A stretch of DNA of 12,027 nucleotides, from contig CABUDB010000024.1 of NCBI GenBank assembly GCA_902490245.1, positions 1 through 12,027 of the forward strand. Direction: 5' to 3'. The notes under the pieces were generated by a model, which saw only the letters and a list, made by a program, of their open reading frames with translations, did no database searches and was not told where the DNA came from. Origin of the DNA: an uncultured Collinsella sp. GTDB lineage: Bacteria > Actinomycetota > Coriobacteriia > Coriobacteriales > Coriobacteriaceae. Each line of letters begins with the position of its first letter. Position 1 is the first letter of the stretch. Made by a program: the position numbers and the translations under genes. Of the stretch, positions 1 to 4,850 are shown piece after piece.

Positions 1-27
1 AAGTGCCGCATGTCATCTGGAAAGACT

Positions 28-69
28 GTCCCCAACAACTAGTCGTTTAAGAACGTCCCCAATGACTAG
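28..69. repeat. Short intergenic direct repeat enclosing an inverted repeat
   Basis: Two copies of a 15-base unit of form GTCCCCAAYRACTAG lie at 28-42 and 55-69, with 13 of 15 positions identical and a 27-base period. CTAGTC at 39-44 and GACTAG at 64-69 also form a perfect inverted repeat. The element lies immediately downstream of the minus-strand gene ending at 72, so it would be in that gene's 3' untranslated region. There is no T-run typical of an intrinsic terminator. The half-sites TAGTCG and GACTAGGT recur at 8707-8725. It is probably a fragment of an intergenic repeat; its function is unknown. Confidence 0.4.
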
Positions 70-71
70 GT

Positions 72-326
72 TTATTCCACGGTGCCGTAGACGGCGCCCC
101 AGCCGTGGGCGGCAAGAGCGGAGTTCAGCTGGTCGCAAAGTGACTGGCGGTCGTAATAGCCAGGCGGTAGCAGGTTGACGATTTCCATGAGGTCGGGCGC
201 CAGGTCCAAGATCTCGGCCTGCACAATCAGGTCCAGGCGGTCGATGGCGTGGCGATCGTAAAACAGTCCGTCGACCAGGCGCTGCAGGTCGCCGAATTCC
301 TCGGCCTGGATCGATCCGTATTCCAT
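72..326 (-). CDS. Small acidic protein of unknown function (84 aa)
   Basis: I do not recognise this protein. The frame could extend upstream to an ATG at 377 (101 aa). I choose the internal ATG at 324-326 because a perfect AAGGAGG ribosome site (331-337) sits 4 bases before it, and the longer start has no such site. The product is acidic (about 15 Asp/Glu against 4 Arg and no Lys), Leu/Ile rich and probably mostly helical. It has no signal peptide or membrane segment. The second half holds a compact stretch, LLPPGYYDRQSL followed by HGWGAVYGTVE at the extreme C-terminus, which looks like a conserved fold rather than random antisense reading. It is transcribed divergently from the aminotransferase. 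The strong ribosome site, the sensible composition and the lack of a competing gene on the other strand support a real gene. Confidence 0.65.
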   Translation of the reverse strand: MEYGSIQAEEFGDLQRLVDGLFYDRHAIDRLDLIVQAEILDLAPDLMEIVNLLPPGYYDRQSLCDQLNSALAAHGWGAVYGTVE

Positions 327-330
327 AGTG

Positions 331-337
331 CCTCCTT
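331..337 (-). promoter_or_regulatory. Ribosome binding site that sets the start of the 84-aa gene
   Basis: Read on the minus strand, this is a perfect AAGGAGG, 4 bases from the ATG at 326-324. It lies inside the longer open frame that begins at 377 and is the reason the shorter start is preferred. Confidence 0.6.
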
Positions 338-428
338 GGGCGCACCACAGCATGCGCGCAGCGATGTCGTAATTCATTGCGATGGACTTAATCTATCACG
401 GCTTCATAACGTTGCGGCGGTGGCGGTC

Positions 429-434
429 TATACT
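429..434 (+). promoter_or_regulatory. Candidate -10 box for the aminotransferase gene
   Basis: TATACT lies 41 bases before the ATG at 476, which would give a leader of roughly 35 bases. No good TTGACA-like hexamer sits 16-18 bases upstream; TTCATA at 403-408 is 20 bases away. The same TATACTT string recurs as the candidate -10 of the tat operon at 2235, which supports it modestly. Confidence 0.4.
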
Positions 435-475
435 TAGACGAACTGCAACGTACCGCTTCGCGAAAGGTCGCACCC

Positions 476-1780
476 ATGCAGACGATCTACCAGAAGATGG
501 AAACCACCGAACTCGATGCCGCCATCGAGGCGCTCAAGGCCGAGGTCGCCGAGGTCAAGGCCAAGGGCCTGGCGCTCGACATGGCTCGCGGCAAGCCGTC
601 GCCCTCCCAGGTGGACATCTCTCGACCCATGCTCGATATCCTCAACGCCGACGCCGATCTGCACGACGGCAACGTCGACTGCTCCAACTATGGCTGCTTT
701 GAGGGCATTCCCTCGGCACGCAAGCTGGCAGGGGAGTTCCTGGGCTGCCCCGCCGAGCAGACGCTCGTGCTGGGCTCGTCGAGCCTCCTGATCGAGCATG
801 ATATCGCCGGCATGTTCTGGCGCTGCGGCTCGTGCGGCAGCGAGCCCTGGGATGCCTACGAGGCCGCGCACGACGGCAAGAGGGTCAAGTTCCTGTGCCC
901 CGTCCCCGGCTACGACCGCCACTTTGGCATCACCGCCGACTTGGGCATCGAGAATGTTCCCGTCGCGATGACCGACAACGGCCCCGACATGGATGAGGTC
1001 GAGCGCCTCGTTGCCGCCGATGATTCCATCAAGGGTATCTGGTGCGTGCCCAAGTATTCCAACCCCACGGGCATCACCTTTAGCGAGGACACCGTGCGCC
1101 GCCTGGTCGATATGCCCACGGCCGCGCCCGATTTCCGCATCTTCTGGGACAACGCCTACTGCGTACACGACCTGTACGACGAGACCGACGAGCTCGCCAA
1201 CATCTTTGACCTCGCCCGCGCGGCGGGCACCGAGGACCGCGTGGTGGCCTTTGCCTCGACGTCCAAGATCACCTTCCCGGGCGCCGGCATCAGCTTTATC
1301 GGCGCGAGCCCCGCGGTCATTGCCGAGTTCTCCAAGCGTCTGAAGGCCGGTCTGATCAGTGCCGACAAGCTCAACCAGCTGCGTCACGTGCGTTTCCTTC
1401 CCACCATCGAGGCGGTCAAGGAGCACATGAAAAAGCATGCCGAGTTCTTGCGCCCGCGCTTTGAGGCCGTTGAGCGCAAGCTCGCCGAGGGCCTGGGCGA
1501 TACGGGCTGTGCCACCTGGACGCACCCCCGCGGCGGCTACTTTGTAAGCTTCGATGGTCCCGAGGGCTCGGCTCAAAAGGTCGCCGCGCTTTGCGCAGAC
1601 CTGGGCGTTAAGCTCACGCCGGCCGGTGCCACCTGGCCCTATGGCAAGGATCCGCGCGACACCAACATCCGCATCGCGCCGAGCTATCCCACGGTCGAGG
1701 ACTTGGAGGCCGCGCTCGATGTGCTGGTGCTGGCCGTTAAGCTTGTCGCTGCCGAGCTTGCGCGTGCCGAGCGCGCCTAA
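476..1780 (+). CDS. PLP-dependent class I/II aminotransferase, MocR-like (aspartate aminotransferase-type) family
   Basis: This is a fold-type I PLP enzyme of 434 aa, a typical length for stand-alone members of the MocR-like aminotransferase family (Pfam PF12897), which includes an aspartate aminotransferase subgroup. Visible landmarks in order are: ARGKPSPSQVDIS near residues 37-49, a substrate-side segment; the NPTG motif with Asn196; IFWDNAY with Asp225 (pyridine N contact) and Tyr228; STSKITFPGAG with Lys264 as the Schiff-base lysine; and NIRIAPS with Arg399 as the carboxylate-binding arginine. All key residues are present. It has no N-terminal helix-turn-helix, so it is an enzyme and not a MocR regulator. 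The likely reaction is transfer of an amino group from an amino acid such as aspartate to 2-oxoglutarate, in the cytoplasm; exact substrates cannot be read from sequence. The ATG at 476 follows GAAAGG at 462-467; Met8 is a possible alternative start. It is followed 66 bases later by the STAS gene. Confidence 0.94.
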   Translation: MQTIYQKMETTELDAAIEALKAEVAEVKAKGLALDMARGKPSPSQVDISRPMLDILNADADLHDGNVDCSNYGCFEGIPSARKLAGEFLGCPAEQTLVLGSSSLLIEHDIAGMFWRCGSCGSEPWDAYEAAHDGKRVKFLCPVPGYDRHFGITADLGIENVPVAMTDNGPDMDEVERLVAADDSIKGIWCVPKYSNPTGITFSEDTVRRLVDMPTAAPDFRIFWDNAYCVHDLYDETDELANIFDLARAAGTEDRVVAFASTSKITFPGAGISFIGASPAVIAEFSKRLKAGLISADKLNQLRHVRFLPTIEAVKEHMKKHAEFLRPRFEAVERKLAEGLGDTGCATWTHPRGGYFVSFDGPEGSAQKVAALCADLGVKLTPAGATWPYGKDPRDTNIRIAPSYPTVEDLEAALDVLVLAVKLVAAELARAERA

Positions 1781-1846
1781 CGCGTAGGGCCCCGCAAGTC
1801 CGCGCCCAGTACTATCCGCACTTTCGATACACAAAGGAGCGTATAC

Positions 1847-2161
1847 ATGGATTTGGGTATTTCCACCAACCCTACGCCAGAGCTCTACACCATTAAGGTA
1901 ACCGGCGAGATCGATATCTCTAACGCCGATAGCCTGCGCAATGCCATCGACCTGGCGCTCGAGCAGCCCACTGAGGCCGTTGAGCTCGATTTTGCCCAGG
2001 TGAGCTACATCGATTCGACGGGCATTGGCGTGCTCGTGGGCGCCGCGCACCACGCGGTCGACCACGGCAAGCGCTTTAGCTGCACCAATGTGCAGCCCCC
2101 GGTGATGCGCGTGGTCCAGCTGTTAGGTGTCGACCAGGAGATTTCGATCACCGCTGCATAA
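1847..2161 (+). CDS. STAS-domain protein, anti-sigma factor antagonist-like
   Basis: This 104-residue protein is essentially one STAS domain, the fold of SpoIIAA/RsbV anti-anti-sigma factors. The N-terminal strand TIKVTGEIDISNADSLRNAI and the central strand/turn VELDFAQVSYIDSTGIGVLV are characteristic. Ser57 in YIDSTG is at the position of the regulatory phospho-serine of SpoIIAA; Thr58 follows. In the family, the unphosphorylated protein binds a serine-kinase anti-sigma factor and frees its sigma factor, and phosphorylation switches it off. The start is firm: AAAGGAG (1833-1839) lies 7 bases before ATG. No anti-sigma kinase, phosphatase or sigma gene lies nearby, so its partner must be elsewhere and its output is unknown. 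It could share a transcript with the upstream aminotransferase, since no convincing promoter or terminator is visible in the 66-base gap. Confidence 0.92.
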   Translation: MDLGISTNPTPELYTIKVTGEIDISNADSLRNAIDLALEQPTEAVELDFAQVSYIDSTGIGVLVGAAHHAVDHGKRFSCTNVQPPVMRVVQLLGVDQEISITAA

Positions 2162-2206
2162 TCTTTGCCCCCCAAAAGGGCGTGCCGTTTGGCATATGTT
2201 TGTGAT

Positions 2207-2234
2207 GCGCTCGGACGTTTTGGCGTCCGGGCGC
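2207..2234. other. 28-base inverted repeat abutting the tat operon -10 box
   Basis: GCGCTCGGACG (2207-2217), loop TTTTGG (2218-2223) and CGTCCGGGCGC (2224-2234) form an 11-bp stem with a single T/G position, which is a G-U wobble in RNA. It begins 46 bases after the STAS stop and ends exactly where TATACT begins. It could end the STAS transcript, although no T-run follows. It could instead be an operator, because its left arm occupies the expected -35 position of the downstream promoter. The sequence alone does not decide. Confidence 0.55.
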
Positions 2235-2240
2235 TATACT
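2235..2240 (+). promoter_or_regulatory. Candidate -10 box of the tat-hyp-topoisomerase operon
   Basis: TATACT follows directly on the inverted repeat. The hexamer 17 bases upstream is CGGACG, not TTGACA-like, so the promoter may need an activator or be controlled through the palindrome. Transcription would begin near 2247 and give a leader of about 69 bases before the GTG start at 2316. Confidence 0.45.
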
Positions 2241-2282
2241 TGACCGAATGAATAGACGAGTTCCGGCCGAATGGCGCGGTGC

Positions 2283-2304
2283 GGGCTCGACTCACATCGA
2301 GCCT
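2283..2304 (+). promoter_or_regulatory. Leader hairpin just upstream of the tatA/B ribosome site
   Basis: GGCTCGA (2284-2290), loop CTCACA (2291-2296) and TCGAGCC (2297-2303) pair perfectly over 7 bp, plus a G-U closing pair (2283/2304). The stem ends one base before the GGAGG at 2306. It could keep the ribosome site exposed, tune translation, or protect the 5' end. It does not resemble any riboswitch class I know. Confidence 0.45.
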
Positions 2305-2305
2305 T

Positions 2306-2310
2306 GGAGG
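2306..2310 (+). promoter_or_regulatory. Ribosome binding site that sets a GTG start for tatA/B
   Basis: GGAGG lies 5 bases before GTG at 2316-2318. The frame is open upstream to an ATG at 2271, but starting there would add 15 residues (MARCGLDSH...) with no ribosome site and would bury the TatA/B N-terminus. The GTG start gives MFGIGEGEL, which matches the family. Confidence 0.75.
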
Positions 2311-2315
2311 TATGT

Positions 2316-2900
2316 GTGTTTGGTATTGGAGAGGGTGAGCTCGCGATCATCGTGGTCTTCGGCTTTTTGCTGTTTGGCCCGGATAAGCTCCCGCAGATGG
2401 GCCGCACGATCGGCCGTGCCATCCGTCAGTTCCGCGAGACGCAGGAAAAGATGACGGCCGTTGTTCAGTCCGAGATTATCGATCCGGTGAGCGAGGCCGC
2501 GTCGGCCCCGGTCAAGCCCAAGAAGGCTGCTGCGACCGACGGCGATTCCGATGCGGACGAGGATGCCGCCGAGACGGCAGCGCCCGCCAAGAAGGAGACC
2601 TTTGCCGAGCGTCGCGCCCGTCTTGCCGCCGAGAAGGCCGCGAGCGAGGTTGCCGCCGAGGGCGAGGGTGCTGCTGAGGAGTCCGAGGCCGAGGGTGCCG
2701 AGCCTGCCACTGCCACCGCTGCCGCCGTCGAGCCTGAATCTGCTACAGAGCCGGAGCCCGAGCCGGCAGAGCCCACGACGGCTGACCTCTACGCACGTCG
2801 TCCCCGCAAGCGCAAGGCCGTCGTCGACCAGCTCGCTCGCGAGCTCGAGGCCGAGGACGACGCCGCTGCCGCCGATGCCCCGAAGGGAGGCGATGAGTAA
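2316..2900 (+). CDS. tatA: Twin-arginine translocase subunit, TatA/TatB family
   Basis: This is a membrane component of the Tat system, which exports folded proteins with RR-signal peptides; TatA-type subunits polymerise at TatC to form the passage. The 194-residue product starts MFGIGEGEL, followed by a short hydrophobic helix (about residues 8-20), the hinge motif FGPDKLP (20-26) and an amphipathic helix (about 27-45, MGRTIGRAIRQFRETQEKM). A long Ala/Glu/Pro-rich, mostly acidic and probably disordered tail (about 65-170) follows, with a basic patch YARRPRKRK near 164-172. Glu8 and the MFxIG start resemble TatB more than E. coli TatA; only one such gene is present here, so it may do both jobs or work with a TatA encoded elsewhere. 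The symbol is therefore tentative. It overlaps tatC by one base (TAATG). Confidence 0.9.
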   Translation: MFGIGEGELAIIVVFGFLLFGPDKLPQMGRTIGRAIRQFRETQEKMTAVVQSEIIDPVSEAASAPVKPKKAAATDGDSDADEDAAETAAPAKKETFAERRARLAAEKAASEVAAEGEGAAEESEAEGAEPATATAAAVEPESATEPEPEPAEPTTADLYARRPRKRKAVVDQLARELEAEDDAAAADAPKGGDE

Positions 2901-3694
2901 TGCCTATCGGACCTGCGCGCATGCCGCTCTTCGATCACCTGGGAGAGCTCCGTCGCCGCCTGACCATCGTGGTCGTGTCGGTGTTTGCCGCCGCCATCGT
3001 GCTGTATTTCGCCACGCCCGTGGTGCTCGACATCTTGGAAGATCCCATCCGCTCCTTTGTGCCGGACGGTAAGTTCTACATCACCACCACGCTCGGCGGC
3101 TTTGGCCTGCGCTTCTCGCTGGCCATCAAGATGGCCGTGGTCATGTGCACGCCCATGATCATCTGGCAGATTCTGGCATTTTTCCTGCCGGCACTGCGTC
3201 CCAACGAGCGCAAATGGGTCGTGCCCACGGTGCTCGCCTCGACGGTGCTGTTCTTCCTGGGTGCCATCTTCTGCTACTTCATCATCATCCCTGCGGGCTT
3301 TGAGTGGCTTATCGGCGAGACCTCGGCCGTCGCTACGGCGCTGCCCGACCTGGAGAACTACGTCAACATGGAGCTGCTCTTTATGATCGGCTTTGGTGTG
3401 GCGTTTGAGCTGCCGCTCATCATCTTCTACCTGTCCGTCTTCCACATCGTGTCCTACGCGGCCTTCCGCAGTGCCTGGCGTTATGTATACGTTGGCCTGC
3501 TTGTAGGCTCGGCTGTGATTACGCCCGACGGCTCGCCCGTTACGCTGGGCCTCATGTATGGCGCCCTGCTCTCGCTCTACGAGATTTCGCTTGCCATCGC
3601 CCGTGTGGTCATTACCGCGCGCGAGGGCAAGGAGGGCTTGTTTGTGAGCCGTCTGGACCTGTTTTCGGACGACGAAGAGGACGACGAGGAGTAA
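2900..3694 (+). CDS. tatC: Twin-arginine translocase subunit TatC
   Basis: TatC is the integral membrane receptor of the Tat pathway; it binds RR signal peptides and recruits TatA/B. At 264 aa it is of usual size. The cytoplasmic N-terminus MPLFDHLGELRRRL contains the conserved Glu16 (E. coli Glu15 equivalent). Six hydrophobic segments are visible at roughly 21-43, 73-97, 106-132, 156-181, 195-208 and 212-230. Glu103 in ALRPNERK matches the second signal-peptide-binding glutamate, and FGVAFELP (165-172) and VITPDGSP (206-213) are family signatures. The C-terminus is a very acidic cytoplasmic tail (SDDEEDDEE). GGGAGG at 2885-2890 lies inside the end of tatA/B, implying coupled translation. hypA starts 6 bases after the stop. 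Confidence 0.97.
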   Translation: MPIGPARMPLFDHLGELRRRLTIVVVSVFAAAIVLYFATPVVLDILEDPIRSFVPDGKFYITTTLGGFGLRFSLAIKMAVVMCTPMIIWQILAFFLPALRPNERKWVVPTVLASTVLFFLGAIFCYFIIIPAGFEWLIGETSAVATALPDLENYVNMELLFMIGFGVAFELPLIIFYLSVFHIVSYAAFRSAWRYVYVGLLVGSAVITPDGSPVTLGLMYGALLSLYEISLAIARVVITAREGKEGLFVSRLDLFSDDEEDDEE

Positions 3695-3700
3695 ATCGGT

Positions 3701-4057
3701 ATGCACGAGGTTGGCATTGTCAACGGCATACTCGATACAGTGATTCGCGCGGCGCGTGGGGCGGGGGCCTCGCGCGCCGTTTTGGTAACGCTGCGTATCG
3801 GGGATATGACCGAGGTCGTGCGCGAGGCGCTTGACTTTGCGTGGGAGACGTTTCGCGACGAGGACCCGCTCACGCGCGGCTGCGAGCTTGCCGTGGAGGA
3901 AGTCCATCCACAAAGCGAGTGTCTGGACTGCGGCAAGGTCTTTGAGCACGATCGCTTTCACTGTCGCTGTCCCCAGTGTGGTGGTGCCAACGTGCGCCTA
4001 CTGCACGGCCGCGAGCTCGATATCGCGAGTATCGAAATCGAAACCCCCGACGATTAG
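3701..4057 (+). CDS. hypA: Hydrogenase nickel incorporation protein HypA
   Basis: HypA is a cytoplasmic nickel metallochaperone that works with HypB to load nickel into the large subunit of [NiFe] hydrogenases, and in some bacteria urease. The 118-aa length is standard. The N-terminus MHE carries the nickel-binding His2. The zinc ribbon is CLDC (Cys74, Cys77), 12 residues, then CPQC (Cys90, Cys93), the conserved structural site; Cys88 is an extra nearby cysteine. The C-terminal segment ELDIASIEIE is typical. GAGGAG (3686-3691) at the end of tatC serves as ribosome site, so it is tied to the tat genes. hypB follows after 55 bases. Confidence 0.97.
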   Translation: MHEVGIVNGILDTVIRAARGAGASRAVLVTLRIGDMTEVVREALDFAWETFRDEDPLTRGCELAVEEVHPQSECLDCGKVFEHDRFHCRCPQCGGANVRLLHGRELDIASIEIETPDD

Positions 4058-4112
4058 CCCGCTAGCCATCTAGTGATGGGGTATAAAGGGGCCAAAGTAA
4101 GGAGCGCTAAGT

Positions 4113-4796
4113 ATGGCCGAGAAAACGATTGATATCGCGTCGCCGATTCTGTCGCGCAACGAGCGCCTGGCAGATCAGCTGCGTCAGCGATTTAATGAGA
4201 CAAACACCTATGTGATCAATGTGCTGTCGAGCCCAGGTTCGGGCAAGACCACCACGATCCTGGGCACCAACGAGCGCCTGCGCGACAAGGCTGGCCTGCG
4301 CTGTGCCGTCATTGAGGGCGATATCGCCTCGGATGTCGACGCCATCACCATGAAGGAAGCCGGTATGCCCGCCATCCAGATCAACACGGGCGGCCTGTGC
4401 CACCTTGAGGGCAACATGATCATGGAGGCTGTCGATGCGTTCGACCAGGCCGTCGGTCTGGAGAACATCGACGTCATCTTTATCGAAAATGTGGGCAACC
4501 TGGTCTGCCCGGTCGATTTTGACCTGGGCGAGAACCTGTCCATCATGATCCTCTCGGTGCCTGAGGGCGACGACAAGCCCATCAAGTATCCGGGCATCTT
4601 CCAACATGCCGGCGCGCAGCTGCTCAACAAGGTCGACGTGGCCCCGGCTTTCGATTTTGACATGGATAGGTATACTAAGACACTCGATGACCTCAATCCG
4701 CAGGCGCCGCGGTTTGCCGTGAGCGCGCGCAAGGGCGAGGGCATGGATGCCTGGTGCGATTGGCTCATCGGGCAGATCGAGCAAGCAAGGGCGTAA
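4113..4796 (+). CDS. hypB: Hydrogenase nickel incorporation GTPase HypB
   Basis: HypB is the GTPase partner of HypA; nucleotide hydrolysis drives nickel delivery to the hydrogenase active site. At 227 aa it has the G-domain with little extra. The P-loop is SSPGSGKTT (Lys45, Thr46), followed by the switch-region signature VIEGDIASDVDA. The inter-subunit metal site is intact: GLCHL (Cys96, His97) and NLVCP (Cys132). NKVD, near residues 171-174, gives guanine specificity. The N-terminus has neither the CxxCGC motif of E. coli HypB nor the His-rich stretch of storage-type HypB, so only the G-domain metal site is available. TAAGGAG (4098-4104) lies 8 bases before ATG. No other hyp genes (C-F) and no hydrogenase subunits are in the window. 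Confidence 0.97.
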   Translation: MAEKTIDIASPILSRNERLADQLRQRFNETNTYVINVLSSPGSGKTTTILGTNERLRDKAGLRCAVIEGDIASDVDAITMKEAGMPAIQINTGGLCHLEGNMIMEAVDAFDQAVGLENIDVIFIENVGNLVCPVDFDLGENLSIMILSVPEGDDKPIKYPGIFQHAGAQLLNKVDVAPAFDFDMDRYTKTLDDLNPQAPRFAVSARKGEGMDAWCDWLIGQIEQARA

Positions 4797-4850
4797 ATCG
4801 GCCGCCACACGGGCGGGCGTAGCCGCAGAGACACGAGATAGGAGCCTCTT

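Noticed and set aside
412..426. GTTGCGG near the aminotransferase promoter as a third copy of the palindrome family
   Set aside because: Only about 7 bases match, there is no complementary arm nearby, and the following bases are GGTGG-rich by chance composition.
434..2065. Minus-strand open frame of 543 codons opposite the aminotransferase and STAS genes
   Set aside because: Same cause: it is the reverse reading of two well-supported genes, and its product has low-complexity shadow composition.
2271..2315. ATG at 2271 as start of tatA/B
   Set aside because: No ribosome site, and it would add 15 residues before the expected TatA/B N-terminus. GTG at 2316 has GGAGG 5 bases ahead.
2789..3961. 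Minus-strand open frame of 390 codons opposite tatC and hypA
   Set aside because: Its sequence is His/Arg/Gln/Asp-rich with no motif, and tatC and hypA on the plus strand have complete family signatures.
4066..4087. 5-bp hairpin CCATC/GATGG plus TATAAA between hypA and hypB as terminator and new promoter
   Set aside because: The stem is too short, there is no T-run and no -35-like hexamer, so evidence for splitting the operon here is weak.
4668..4680. TATACT inside hypB as an internal promoter
   Set aside because: It lies within well-conserved coding sequence and has no supporting -35 box; it is probably chance.
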